This document shows, piece after piece, positions 8,242-16,886 of a stretch of 64,000 nucleotides of DNA. The notes under the pieces were generated by a model. The model was not told the DNA's origin and did not search any database. It saw nothing but the letters and a program-made list of their open reading frames with translations. The DNA comes from Brevibacterium sp. W7.2 (GTDB lineage: Bacteria; Actinomycetota; Actinomycetes; Actinomycetales; Brevibacteriaceae). Made by a program: the position numbers and the translations under genes. Numbering within the stretch: position 1 is the first letter of the stretch; every line of letters starts with the position of its first letter. Location: NCBI RefSeq assembly GCF_018137945.1, contig NZ_CP073089.1, positions 1,054,001 through 1,118,000 of the forward strand. The letters run 5' to 3'.

Positions 8242-9804
8242 ATGCAAGAGGAGCACCTGTCTGTCATGGAGACTCGACTACCCACCCGACCACCGGCTTC
8301 CGAGATCAAGGCTCTCATATACACGCGAGCCTCGATGGATCGTCACTACCTCATGCGCTCGACCGACGATCAGGAGACGGACTGCCGCGCCTGGTGCGCG
8401 CAGCAGACGTGGAATGTCGGCAGGGTCATCACCGATGCCAATCGATCTGCATCGAAGTGGCGCACCCGCGAGCGTGAGGGGTTCGAGGAGGCTCTCCACC
8501 TGATCGCCTCCAAGAAGTATGACGCGTTCGTGACGTGGGAGCCCTCCCGCGCCGGACGTGAGCTACTGGCGTACGTGCAACTGCGTGCGGCTTGTCAGGA
8601 AGCCGGTGTGCTCTACCTGACGAAGGGCCGGGTCTATGACTTTTCCCGCCATGACGACAGCTTCATGATGGGGCTGGAGTTCCTCACTGCGGAGAAGGAC
8701 GCCGCGGTGATCCGGGACCGGCAGCTGCGCACTGTGCGGCTCAACGCGCAGAAGGGTCGCCCACACGGTCGGCTCCCCTACGGGTACCGCAGGGTGTATG
8801 ACGAGCAGACGCGTGCGCTGGTTCGTCAGGAGATCGACCCGGGAAAGGCCTCGATCATCATCACGGCCGTCGATGAGATTCTGGACGGGGTCTCGATCAA
8901 CAACATCGTGACTCGCCTGAATCGCGCGGGGGTGCCGACCCCGATGAAGCCGACGTCCGACCAGTCGCGAGGTTGGATGAGCTCAACCCTGCGCCAACTC
9001 ATCAAGAGTCCAACGATTGCGGGCCTGCGCATGTATCAGGGCGAGGTCATCGGTGAAGCGGACTGGCCGGCGATCGTTCCGGTCGAAAAGTGGGAGAAGG
9101 TCAACCAGATCCTTGCGGACCGGGCTCGCCGTACTCGGTACGTGGAGGAAGGCAACCATAGTCACCCCAGGTGGCTGCTGTCATTCATTGCCAGGTGCGG
9201 CTTCTGTTCGCACCCCTTGGTGCGCATTCATGGTGCCGTGGATCGCAAGCGGACTGGGATGCCTCGAGACAACTACATCTGCGGGAAAGTGGGGTGCCGG
9301 AAGGTCAGTATCGACATTCCCTACACGGACGCTTACGTCACCGGCGCACTACTTGGTTGGCTGTCCAAGCCTGAGAGCCTAGCGGTCATTCTGGGCCCGG
9401 ACGACAACTGGAACGAGCGGGTCCGCGAAGCCCAGGACCATGTCGCAGCACTGCGCAGGCGCCTCGCCGACGCAGCGGGCGAGTATGCACAGGGCCGGAT
9501 CAGCATGACGATGCTGGCCGATGTCGAGGAACGCCTCAAGCCCGAGATCGAACGTGCCGCGAAAGCCGCCGTTCCCCCGGTCGCCGACAGGCAACTCCTC
9601 GCACTGATCCAGACGAAGGATCTGGATGCCGCATGGGAAGCTCTCGACCTGGTCGAGAAGCGCCGCATGCTCAAGATGCTGCTCGACATCCGGATCGAGA
9701 AGGCCAAGACCATGGGCGGCCGCTTTGATCCGGCACGGATCAAGATCACTCCTCGGTTCTCGGTTCCCGAGACATATCAATGGAGGCGACCAGAATCGTC
9801 CTGA
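8242..9804 (+). CDS. int: Large serine recombinase (integrase of the element)
   Basis: This 520-residue protein has an N-terminal resolvase/invertase catalytic domain with the nucleophilic serine in IYTRASMDR (Ser31), Arg-rich motifs, and the long helix TAEKDAAVIRDRQLR. A recombinase domain follows (GRLPYGYRR near 180), then a zinc-ribbon domain (CGFC near 320, CGKVGC near 351) and a coiled coil (about 390-470). It should catalyse TC-centred integration and excision. The gene begins only 21 bases from the attL crossover. An in-frame ATG at 8266 has an AGAGGAG site upstream (12-base spacing) and may be the real start. No promoter fits inside the element upstream of it in the integrated state. 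Confidence 0.95.
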   Translation: MQEEHLSVMETRLPTRPPASEIKALIYTRASMDRHYLMRSTDDQETDCRAWCAQQTWNVGRVITDANRSASKWRTREREGFEEALHLIASKKYDAFVTWEPSRAGRELLAYVQLRAACQEAGVLYLTKGRVYDFSRHDDSFMMGLEFLTAEKDAAVIRDRQLRTVRLNAQKGRPHGRLPYGYRRVYDEQTRALVRQEIDPGKASIIITAVDEILDGVSINNIVTRLNRAGVPTPMKPTSDQSRGWMSSTLRQLIKSPTIAGLRMYQGEVIGEADWPAIVPVEKWEKVNQILADRARRTRYVEEGNHSHPRWLLSFIARCGFCSHPLVRIHGAVDRKRTGMPRDNYICGKVGCRKVSIDIPYTDAYVTGALLGWLSKPESLAVILGPDDNWNERVREAQDHVAALRRRLADAAGEYAQGRISMTMLADVEERLKPEIERAAKAAVPPVADRQLLALIQTKDLDAAWEALDLVEKRRMLKMLLDIRIEKAKTMGGRFDPARIKITPRFSVPETYQWRRPESS

Positions 9805-9913
9805 CCGCTGCGCCCTGACGGTCAGTCGGCGGTAGGAACGACGCGCCGAGCTCTCGCCCCAGCTCCTGGAGCCGCGAGAGCTCGGCGCTCGTCTGCTGAG
9901 CTGCGGTACTCAT
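9746..9913 (-). CDS. Small protein coupled to the DUF4913 gene, hypothetical
   Basis: This 55-residue reading frame has an ATG that overlaps the upstream gene's TGA (ATGA at 9910-9913). It is rich in Leu, Arg and Glu, with one predicted helix (residues 8-25). Its 3' end overlaps the convergent recombinase gene by 59 bases. Coupling supports translation. No family is recognised. Confidence 0.4.
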   Translation of the reverse strand: MSTAAQQTSAELSRLQELGRELGASFLPPTDRQGAAVRTILVASIDMSREPRTEE

Positions 9914-10515
9914 CGCAGTTCCCCGGTGCGCGGATCGGCGCCTGCGAAGAAGGCGTCCTCGGCGGCGCGGCGTTCGGCGACTCGTGCGGCGACGTACTCG
10001 ACGAAGTCGGCATCGCGGTCGGCGACGAACACGTCCTCGACCGGGTCGGCGGGGTCCTCGCCGGGCCAGGTCGTCTGCCTGGTTGGCCGGTCGCGGTCCA
10101 GGCGGGTACCGGAGGCGGCGACCCATTCGCGCAGCCTGGCGCGGGCGTCGGCGAAGTCGCGATGCCACCCGAACGGGGCACTGCCGTTCTGCTCGGGGTG
10201 GTAGGCACACAGCCAGTGCAGATGCAGCGCTGAGAGCTCCCAGACGAGTTCGTCGTGGCGGTGCCAGAACGGTGGGATGACGCTGGCGGGCAGCCCGTAG
10301 GTGCGGCGTGTCGTCTCGACCCACCGGTTCAGGGCGTACCACTCCTTTTCGAGTTCGTCGGCGCGCAGCAGGTACCAGTTCACTGGGTGCGGCGGGCCGG
10401 GGTCCTCCTCGTCCTCGTCTTCGAGCATCCCCTCGTCGTCGAGGTCGAGCTCGTCCTCGGGCAGCTCCTCCACGGCGGGCTCACCGGGGGTCTCGTGGTC
10501 GCGGTCGTCGGTCAT
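9910..10515 (-). CDS. DUF4913-like mobile-element protein
   Basis: This 201-residue protein has a strongly acidic N-terminal third (runs of Glu/Asp, residues 15-50) and a Trp/His-rich central domain: NWYLLRADELEKEWYALNRW near 58, then PPFWHRHDELVWELSALHLHW near 90. This pattern resembles DUF4913, a family of unknown function found on actinobacterial plasmids and ICEs. The start at 10515 has GGAG eight bases upstream. It lies 19 bases downstream of the SSB-like gene, probably in one unit. The acidic tail resembles those of DNA-mimic or partner-recruiting proteins, but no role is known. Confidence 0.7.
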   Translation of the reverse strand: MTDDRDHETPGEPAVEELPEDELDLDDEGMLEDEDEEDPGPPHPVNWYLLRADELEKEWYALNRWVETTRRTYGLPASVIPPFWHRHDELVWELSALHLHWLCAYHPEQNGSAPFGWHRDFADARARLREWVAASGTRLDRDRPTRQTTWPGEDPADPVEDVFVADRDADFVEYVAARVAERRAAEDAFFAGADPRTGELR

Positions 10516-10534
10516 GATCGGGACTCCTCGGTGC

Positions 10535-11104
10535 TCACAGGCCCATGTCCGGCGACTGCCGGTCGGGCCGGTACTCGGGCGCGGCGAACGCGGCAGGCGT
10601 CTGCTGCTGCGCCACCTGCCGTTCCGGCTGCTCGGGAACACCGGAACCGGCGGACTGCTGGGCTGCGTCACGTTCGACGGTGGGTCGCTGGGCCTGTTCG
10701 CGGCGCGGGGTGCGGTCGACCTCGTAGGTGGTGCGGGCCATGTCGTGACCGAGCGCGGTCGCGACGAACCGCTGCTTCGTCTCGCCGGTGCTCTTGGACT
10801 GGTAGTCCTCCATGCGCCCCTCGGCGATGAAGAAGTCGTTCTTGGCGAGTTGCTTGTAGGCGCGCACGGCGACGCCCTTGTAGGCGACGAGGTCGTGGTA
10901 GGTGTTCGGCAGACGGGTGTAGGTGCCGTCGTCCTCGTAGTCCCAATGACGCTGCTCGACCTTCGCGTAGAACGCCGCTTTGCCCTTCTGAGTGGTGCCC
11001 AGCGTCGGCTCGGACTTGATGCGTCCCTTGAAGGACTCGCGGACATCCGCGCCCTGCTCGGGCTGGGTCTCGGGGCCGGTTCCTGGGTTCTCGTGCTCGG
11101 CCAT
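10535..11104 (-). CDS. ssb: Single-stranded DNA-binding-like protein (OB fold)
   Basis: This 189-residue protein has an N-terminal single OB-fold region (about residues 25-125). Its segments resemble SSB proteins: FYAKVEQRHWDYEDDGTYTR, then LAKNDFFIAEGRMEDYQ and a basic strand. The C-terminal half is Gln/Pro/Arg-rich and disordered and ends in SPDMGL rather than the DDDIPF-type tip of chromosomal SSB, so it may not recruit the host SSB interactome the usual way. It would coat the transferred or replicating single strand. ACAGGAG precedes the ATG, and a GTGCACCTG-type motif lies 56-65 bases upstream of the start. Confidence 0.75.
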   Translation of the reverse strand: MAEHENPGTGPETQPEQGADVRESFKGRIKSEPTLGTTQKGKAAFYAKVEQRHWDYEDDGTYTRLPNTYHDLVAYKGVAVRAYKQLAKNDFFIAEGRMEDYQSKSTGETKQRFVATALGHDMARTTYEVDRTPRREQAQRPTVERDAAQQSAGSGVPEQPERQVAQQQTPAAFAAPEYRPDRQSPDMGL

Positions 11105-11159
11105 CGTGCTGCTCCTGTCTTCCTGATGCGGCCACCTGTCGTGGCGGCCGTCGTGACAG

Positions 11160-11169
11160 GCAGGTGCAC
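11160..11169 (-). repeat. GTGCACCTG motif, copy upstream of ssb
   Basis: On the minus strand this reads GTGCACCTGC, 56 bases upstream of the ssb-like start. It is one of eight related sites on the element. Confidence 0.5.
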
Positions 11170-11185
11170 ACGAGCTGTCCCGGAC

Positions 11186-12973
11186 CTACCGAGGCGGGTC
11201 GGGGCGGCGCAGCAGCGCCTCGATCTCGGCCCGGTCGGTCTTGAGCTGGTCGGCGTCGGCGCGAGCGGGCCAGGCGCGCAGATCGGTGACGATCGGCGGG
11301 GCCGCACGCAGCAGGGTCACCGCGGTGCCGAACGGGAGGGTCCGCAACCGGTCGGGCGGGAAGATCGCGACCCTGCGCACGGAGCGCTGGTTCTGGCGAG
11401 TGCCGTGATCACCGAGGGTGATCGAGTCGGTGTACTCATCACGTTCACCGATCAACGTGGACAGGTCTTGAAGGTCTTTGCTGTTCGAAGCCCCGCCGAG
11501 AAGAATCTTCACGATGGAGGCGTCCCAGATCGCGCCGGCCTGGTTCTCCGACCACTTGTCGCGCGCCTGCGCGAGAGACTGGAGCACGGGCAAACAGGTG
11601 ATTCCGGTGCCACCGCCCTCGGCCATCAGCGTCGGCAACGACGGCAGCGGGGCGAGGTTGCCGATCTCATCCAACGCCAGCAGCAGTGGCGGGTCGAGAC
11701 GGGCTCCGGGTGAGCGTGCCGCGATCCGCCGGGCGGTCTCCACGAGATCCTCCACCAACGCGGCGACCAGTGCTGCGGAGGCTCCGGCTCCAGCACCGGT
11801 CGCGAGGAGGAACAGGGTGCCCCGATCACGGATGAACGCTTCGGGGTCGAACTCCTCCCCGGGGCCGGGGCTGACGGCATCGAGCACCCGCGGGTCAGCG
11901 AGAGCACCGAGGGCCAGAGAGACGCCCTGCCAGATCGAATCGCGGGTCCTGGGGTCGGCGTCGATCATGGATTCCAGCGAGTCCGCCCACCCCGTGGCCG
12001 CGTCCGGGCTGTTGGTGAGGATCGCGACGGCCTCCGCCGCAGCCGAGGGGTCCAGGGTCCAGCGGAACAGCTCCGCCGGGGAACGCCCATCAAGAGCAGC
12101 GGCGTGCAGCAGAGCCTGCAGCGCAGTCCTCGTCTTGCCTTCCCAGAATCCGCCAGACTCCACCCCGCCGGCAGACAGGCCGGTGGCCGAGGCGAGGCCG
12201 GTAGCGCGGATCATCGCGGTGAGAGGGTCGGCGCAGCCACGCACGGGCGACCAGCGCATCCCCGCCGGGACGCCCTCGGCCAGGTGCTGGGGGTCGAACA
12301 CTGCGACCGGGCCGTGCTTCTCTCTCGCGCGCAGGGTCGCGGTGAGGTTGTCCGGGCGGGTGCTGGTGGCGATCACCGCCCCCGGCGCGTCGAGGATCGC
12401 GGGGATTACCACGTGCAGGCCCTTGCCGGAGCGGGGTGGTCCGATGAGCAGGATCGAGTCCTCGACGCTGGCCCACACCTCCCGGCCCCGGCACATCCCG
12501 AGTCGGTAGCCGACATCCGCCGGGGTCGGCTTGGAGAGAGAGGGTCGCAAGTTCCCGGCGCGGGTGAGCAGCGCCGTAGGTGAGGCGACCGTGGCCACCT
12601 CGTGGCGGGTCGCGACTCCGGCGGTTGTGTGCGGGTCGACCTCGGTCTTGCGGGCGTGACGGCGCAGCCGCGTCCACACCCAGCAGCCGCCGGCGACCAG
12701 CCCGGCCAGCAGCACGACGGTCACGGCCCAGTAGGCGACCGCGCTCATCCCTGGCGCGTCGAGCGCGGCGGCAGGATCACCGGGCCGGAACAGCACCGAG
12801 ATGCCGGAGGCGGGCCCAGCGGCGGGCTGGTCGGTGCCGGTGAGGAACGCGGCCACCGATCCGGCGCCGCGCAGGATCAGGGCGAGGCCGAACAGTCCGA
12901 CCAGCCCGATCATCGCGGCGTTGGTCAGCTCGTCGCCGAAGCTGCCGCTCTGGCGGCCCTGCGGGACGCTCAT
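11186..12973 (-). CDS. Type IV coupling protein, VirD4/TraG family
   Basis: This 595-residue protein has two N-terminal membrane helices (about 20-45 and 78-100), a Walker A motif IGPPRSGKG near residue 177-185 and a Walker B motif LLLALDEIGN near 430. The all-alpha-domain-like region sits between them. It is the conjugative ATPase that links the relaxase-DNA complex to the secretion channel at the membrane. TraG/VirD4 proteins are usually 550-750 residues. Its ATG overlaps the stop of the upstream gene (ATGA at 12970-12973), so it is the next gene in the same unit. Confidence 0.92.
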   Translation of the reverse strand: MSVPQGRQSGSFGDELTNAAMIGLVGLFGLALILRGAGSVAAFLTGTDQPAAGPASGISVLFRPGDPAAALDAPGMSAVAYWAVTVVLLAGLVAGGCWVWTRLRRHARKTEVDPHTTAGVATRHEVATVASPTALLTRAGNLRPSLSKPTPADVGYRLGMCRGREVWASVEDSILLIGPPRSGKGLHVVIPAILDAPGAVIATSTRPDNLTATLRAREKHGPVAVFDPQHLAEGVPAGMRWSPVRGCADPLTAMIRATGLASATGLSAGGVESGGFWEGKTRTALQALLHAAALDGRSPAELFRWTLDPSAAAEAVAILTNSPDAATGWADSLESMIDADPRTRDSIWQGVSLALGALADPRVLDAVSPGPGEEFDPEAFIRDRGTLFLLATGAGAGASAALVAALVEDLVETARRIAARSPGARLDPPLLLALDEIGNLAPLPSLPTLMAEGGGTGITCLPVLQSLAQARDKWSENQAGAIWDASIVKILLGGASNSKDLQDLSTLIGERDEYTDSITLGDHGTRQNQRSVRRVAIFPPDRLRTLPFGTAVTLLRAAPPIVTDLRAWPARADADQLKTDRAEIEALLRRPDPPR

Positions 12974-13482
12974 CGCAGCCTGCGCGCCACGACCGTGCCG
13001 GAGACGCGCCCGACCAGCAGCACCTCTCCGGCATCCCCGACCCGTCGCGGATCGAGCAGCCCCCGTGCAGTGCCGTCGCCGGCCGCGTCGGTGTCGGAGA
13101 CGAGCACGGTGCAGGCGATGTCCTCCCCGGCGACGAACCCCTCCCCGGTGACCTCGATCAGCGCCGGCACCGCCTTGGGCCGTCTCGTCTTTGGGGCCGG
13201 CTCGGGTGCAGGGTCGGCGCGGCGTGGTTGTGCGGCGACGAGTTCGGTGAAGCTCGTGCCGTCGGCCTCGTGCACCTCCACCCGCACCGGCACCGCACGC
13301 TCCTGGCTGGCGTGGTCGATGATCTGCGGGAACGCGGCCCGCGACCACGGCCGCTGGTCGTCGTCGGGCGGATACACGGTGCCGTCGATCATCACGGTCA
13401 TCGACCCGTCGGCGTGGATATCGAGGATCACGGTGCGCATCGACACCGGCACCGGCTCAGGGAGATTCGCATGTCGTCTCAT
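12970..13482 (-). CDS. Conserved transfer-operon protein, hypothetical
   Basis: This protein has about 170 residues and no membrane segment. The N-terminal half is beta-rich (TVILDIHADGSMTVMIDGT); after a Pro/Ala/Arg linker, a second beta-rich half (IEVTGEGFVAGEDIACTVLV) ends in a basic patch (VVARRLR). The start is uncertain: ATG 13482 follows GTGCACCTGGCCGGC, the repeated element motif, and ATG 13440 is an alternative. Translational overlap with the coupling-protein gene suggests a partner of that ATPase, which is inference. Confidence 0.6.
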   Translation of the reverse strand: MRRHANLPEPVPVSMRTVILDIHADGSMTVMIDGTVYPPDDDQRPWSRAAFPQIIDHASQERAVPVRVEVHEADGTSFTELVAAQPRRADPAPEPAPKTRRPKAVPALIEVTGEGFVAGEDIACTVLVSDTDAAGDGTARGLLDPRRVGDAGEVLLVGRVSGTVVARRLR

Positions 13483-13497
13483 GCCGGCCAGGTGCAC
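13480..13497 (-). repeat. GTGCACCTGGCCGGCATG motif at the start of the 12970 gene
   Basis: On the minus strand the motif runs directly into the ATG at 13482. It nearly matches the copy at 25164-25181 base for base. Confidence 0.6.
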
Positions 13498-13599
13498 AAT
13501 CCCGTACCCGCACCGTTCATCCTGGCTGCTGCTGGCGCAGCTGCCGGGCCTCGTCCAGCACACGACGGCAGGGTTCCCTCACCCATACGCCGCTGTTAG

Positions 13600-13621
13600 T
13601 ATCTGCGTATGGATGCAGATA
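13600..13621. promoter_or_regulatory. Inverted repeat overlapping the start of the ArsR gene
   Basis: The arms TATCTGC (13600-13606) and GCAGATA (13615-13621) flank and include the ATG at 13609. ArsR/SmtB repressors typically bind such dyads over their own promoters, so this is a likely autoregulatory operator for the ArsR/MFS unit. There is no room for a conventional ribosome-binding site, which suggests a short-leader or leaderless transcript. Confidence 0.6.
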
Positions 13622-13974
13622 AGCAGATGTGCGGCATGGATCCCGCGTCGGAATACGTCGATCTCGCCGCGGAGGTCTTGGGACTGTTGTCCGATCCGAC
13701 GCGGATCAGGATCGTGCTGGCCCTGCGCCAGGCCGACGAGTTGCCGGTGAACGCGCTGGCGGAACTGGTCGGGAAGAAGCCCTCGGGGGTGTCGCAGCAT
13801 CTGGCCCGACTACGGATGGCGCGGATGGTCACGACCCGGCAGGAGGGCACGAGCGTGCTCTACCGCCTCACCGACGAACACGCGGTCGCCCTGGTGGTCG
13901 AGGCGATCAAGCAGGCCGAGCACGCGGTCGCGAACGGGCAGATCCCGCCCCACCACCACGCACCCCGGCAGTAG
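13609..13974 (+). CDS. ArsR/SmtB-family metal-sensing repressor (KmtR-like)
   Basis: This 121-residue winged-helix protein has the DNA-recognition region LAELVGKKPSGVSQHLARLR near residue 50. The C-terminal helix carries TDEH, then a Glu-His pair 13-14 residues later (QAEH), and ends PPHHHAPRQ. This His/Glu pattern recalls the nickel/cobalt sensor KmtR (His, Glu-His, His-His ligands), though the spacing of the last histidines differs. It probably represses itself and the MFS gene downstream. It is a plus-strand cargo pair within the otherwise minus-strand transfer operon. Confidence 0.82.
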   Translation: MDADKQMCGMDPASEYVDLAAEVLGLLSDPTRIRIVLALRQADELPVNALAELVGKKPSGVSQHLARLRMARMVTTRQEGTSVLYRLTDEHAVALVVEAIKQAEHAVANGQIPPHHHAPRQ

Positions 13975-14018
13975 TAGCCCGTTCGTCGCACAAACTCTCG
14001 TTCGTTAGGCCTCGTCTC

Positions 14019-15248
14019 ATGCTTGCTGTCCTGCGCAATCCCACCTACGCGAAACTGTTCAGCGCGCAGGTCATCGCGCTGCTGGGCACGGGCCTGCTCA
14101 CCGTCGCGCTCGGACTGCTCGCCTTCGAAATCGCCGGCGGCGACGCCGGCGTGGTGATGGGTGTGGCGATGACGATCAAGATGGTGGCCTACGTCGCCGT
14201 CTCCCCCCTCACGACGGCACTCACCACCCGTCTCAAGAGAAAGCCACTACTCATCGGGACCGATCTCATCCGGGCTGGGGTCGCGCTCTCGCTGCCGTTC
14301 GTGACCGAGGTGTGGCAGATCTATGTGCTGATCTTCCTGTTGCAGTCCGCATCGGCGACGTTCACGCCCGCGTTTCAGGCCGTGATCCCGTCCGTGCTCC
14401 CGGACGAGGGACAGTACACACGTGCCCTGTCGCTGTCGCGGCTCGCCTACGACTTGGAGTCGCTGGTGAGCCCGATGCTCGCCGCCGCCTTACTGACGGT
14501 CGTCAGCTTCCACAATCTCTTCGCTGGCACCGTGGTCGGGTTCCTTGCCTCTGCGACCCTGGTGCTTGTCTCCCGCTTTCCTCGCTTCGAGGCTCCCGCT
14601 CCGGCGCCGTTCTTCGATCGCCTCACCCGCGGCGCCCGTGCGTTCTGGGCCAGCCGGGAGCTGCAGGGCCTGATGGCGCTGAACCTCGTCGTGGCGACGA
14701 CCACGGCGATGGTGATCGTCAACACCACTGTCCTCGTCCTGGGCGATCTGGGCCGCACCCAGTCCGATGCTGCGCTCCTGCTCGCCGCCTACGGAGGCGG
14801 CTCCATGATCGTGGCCCTGACCATGCCCAAGCTCTTGGAAGCCGTCTCGGACCGGCGAGTCATGCTCACCGGCGGCATCGCCCTGCCCGTCCTTCTCCTG
14901 GCCGGAGCCGGGGTGCTCGCCTGGACCGATGGCACGCCCCAGTGGGTCGGGCTGCTGAGCGTGTGGGCGCTGATGGGGGCGGCAACCTCCACGATCCTCA
15001 CCCCCTCCGCCAGGCTGCTGCGGCGAGGCAGCACGGAAGAGAATCGGGCCGCGGTGTTCGCCGCGCAGTTCTCCCTGTCCCACGCCTGCTTCCTCATCAC
15101 GTACCCCCTCGCCGGTGTTCTCGGCGCCGCTATCGGCCTTCCCGCCGTGGCTCTCGTCCTCGTCGGTATCGGCATTCTCGGCGCGGTCCTCGCCACCACT
15201 GCTTGGAGCGCTACGTCCCGCACTCTCGTGCAAGCTCACAAGCGATGA
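14019..15248 (+). CDS. MFS efflux transporter paired with the ArsR repressor
   Basis: This 409-residue protein has about 12 predicted membrane helices in two groups of six, with a basic loop (TTRLKRKPLL) between helices 2 and 3 as in major facilitator proteins. It begins 44 bases after the ArsR gene and should be cotranscribed with it. Efflux of a metal ion such as nickel or cobalt is plausible from the partner regulator; efflux of another toxic compound is possible. The start at 14019 is chosen because hydrophobic homology begins there; the frame is open further upstream through the ArsR gene. Confidence 0.82.
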   Translation: MLAVLRNPTYAKLFSAQVIALLGTGLLTVALGLLAFEIAGGDAGVVMGVAMTIKMVAYVAVSPLTTALTTRLKRKPLLIGTDLIRAGVALSLPFVTEVWQIYVLIFLLQSASATFTPAFQAVIPSVLPDEGQYTRALSLSRLAYDLESLVSPMLAAALLTVVSFHNLFAGTVVGFLASATLVLVSRFPRFEAPAPAPFFDRLTRGARAFWASRELQGLMALNLVVATTTAMVIVNTTVLVLGDLGRTQSDAALLLAAYGGGSMIVALTMPKLLEAVSDRRVMLTGGIALPVLLLAGAGVLAWTDGTPQWVGLLSVWALMGAATSTILTPSARLLRRGSTEENRAAVFAAQFSLSHACFLITYPLAGVLGAAIGLPAVALVLVGIGILGAVLATTAWSATSRTLVQAHKR

Positions 15249-15386
15249 GCACAGGGAGCGCTCATGCCCTCCACGACCGCTTCGACAAAGATCGATCCGA
15301 TCGCTCGTACGGTTGCATCTGTAACGAACATGCGACCCCACAGTCAAGGTCAGAACGTCTGGAGATCCGCGGAATCACGCGGATTC

Positions 15387-16886
15387 TTACCCTACGCGGG
15401 GTTGGTTTTTTCCGGGATCGGACATGCGGCTGGTGGTGTCGAAGAGCTCGTACTCGGCCGGGTGGAGCTGGTGCTGGACGACGAAGGAGCGTTCCTTGAT
15501 CCGCCACAGCCCTTGTCCGGTGCCCAGCGTCGGCAGCAGCTCGCGCTCGGTGCCGGTCAGTCCAAGGGTCTTCGCGGTCGTGCCCAGCTGGTCGGATTCC
15601 TGCCGGTAGATGATGCGGGACTCCGCATTGGCGAGCAGGGAGTTCGCGAGCGAGCGCATGGCCGAGCCCTGGTCGCCGACGTTTTCCAGGTCGGTGAGCT
15701 TGTGGAAGATGAGCATGTTGCTGATCCCGTACGCCCTCGCCAGCCGCCAGTGCGCATCCATGCGCTTGAGCAACGCGGGTTCGGACATGAGGCGCCAGGC
15801 TTCGTCGTAGATGCACCAGCGCTGCCCGCCGTTCGGGTCCAGCAGCGCCGATTCCATCCACGCGCTGGAGCACGTCATCAACACCGACACCAGCGTGGAG
15901 TTCTCGGTGACTCGCGACAGGTCCAGGGACACCATCGGCAGGGTCGGGTCGAACACCTCCGTCGACGGGCCGTCGAACAGGCCGGAGAGGTCCCCAGCCA
16001 CCAGTCGTCGCAGCGCGTGTCCGACCATGCGGCCGTCCTCGGCCAGCCGCCCGTCAGGGTCGTGGGAGGGAGACAGGAGGTGGTCGACGATCATCGGCAG
16101 GATCGGCACCTCGTTCTCCCGTACCGTTTCGGCGAGGGCGGTGTCGATCGCGGTGTGCTCCAGCGGCGACATGGGCCTGGCCAGCACGGTCTCGGTGAGC
16201 GCGCCGATCAGGTCGCGGCGGCGGGAGGCGACCGTCGTCTCCCACTCCGCATCGCTGAGCCCGGAGGGGCGGTAGCCCTCGTCGAGGGGGTTGAGGCGGG
16301 TGGGCAGGCCGTGGCCGAGCTGGATCGCCCGCCCGCCGACGGCGCGGGCGATCTCAGTGTGCTCGCCTTTCGGGTCACCGGGAACGTAGACCCGCCGCCC
16401 GAACGGCAGGCTGCGCGTGTACAGGCTCTTGGCGAGGGAGGATTTGCCGCTGCCGACGATCCCTGCGACCACGACGTTCGGGGCGGTGATGACCCCGGTC
16501 TGATACAGCACCCACGGGTCGTAGACGAACGAGCCCCCGGAGTAGAGGTCCTGGCCGACGAACACGCCCGCCGAGCCCAGGCCGCCCTCGGCGAGGAACG
16601 GGTACTGGGCCGACAGGGTCGCGGAGGTGTCCTGGTGGCGGGGCAGCCGGAACCGGCCCGGCGTCCGCAACGTTTGCTTGCCGGGCTCCCCGGCGGCGGG
16701 CAAATACCGAGTGGCCTTGCGCTCGGCCCGCTCGACCTCGGCCTTGGCTTTCGCTTCCGCGACCTCGCGGCGACGCTGCTCGGCCTGCAACCGGGCCGCG
16801 GCCTGGCGGCGCTGCGCCCGCAGCCGTCGCCGCTCGGTGGCCGGGGCGACCAGCACGGAGGTATGTAGGCGTTCCTTCTCGCTCAC
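15387..16886 (-). CDS. VirB4-like conjugation ATPase
   Basis: This 499-residue ATPase has a basic coiled-coil N-terminus (residues 18-70, Arg/Ala/Glu-rich), a Walker A motif AGIVGSGKSS near 142 and a Walker B motif RWCIYDEAW near 357. A later motif, SRIIYRQESDQ, also resembles VirB4/TraC proteins. It energises assembly or function of the type IV secretion channel. It corresponds to the C-terminal catalytic half of a classical VirB4; the SCO6880-like protein encoded nearby may supply the other part. The GTG start overlaps the upstream TGA (GTGA at 16883-16886). Confidence 0.9.
   Translation of the reverse strand: MSEKERLHTSVLVAPATERRRLRAQRRQAAARLQAEQRRREVAEAKAKAEVERAERKATRYLPAAGEPGKQTLRTPGRFRLPRHQDTSATLSAQYPFLAEGGLGSAGVFVGQDLYSGGSFVYDPWVLYQTGVITAPNVVVAGIVGSGKSSLAKSLYTRSLPFGRRVYVPGDPKGEHTEIARAVGGRAIQLGHGLPTRLNPLDEGYRPSGLSDAEWETTVASRRRDLIGALTETVLARPMSPLEHTAIDTALAETVRENEVPILPMIVDHLLSPSHDPDGRLAEDGRMVGHALRRLVAGDLSGLFDGPSTEVFDPTLPMVSLDLSRVTENSTLVSVLMTCSSAWMESALLDPNGGQRWCIYDEAWRLMSEPALLKRMDAHWRLARAYGISNMLIFHKLTDLENVGDQGSAMRSLANSLLANAESRIIYRQESDQLGTTAKTLGLTGTERELLPTLGTGQGLWRIKERSFVVQHQLHPAEYELFDTTSRMSDPGKNQPRVG

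Noticed and set aside
13268..13277. Further GTGCACCT strings at 13268, 33210 and 60199
   Set aside because: These lie inside coding sequence away from any start and are probably chance matches; they were not counted in the motif set.
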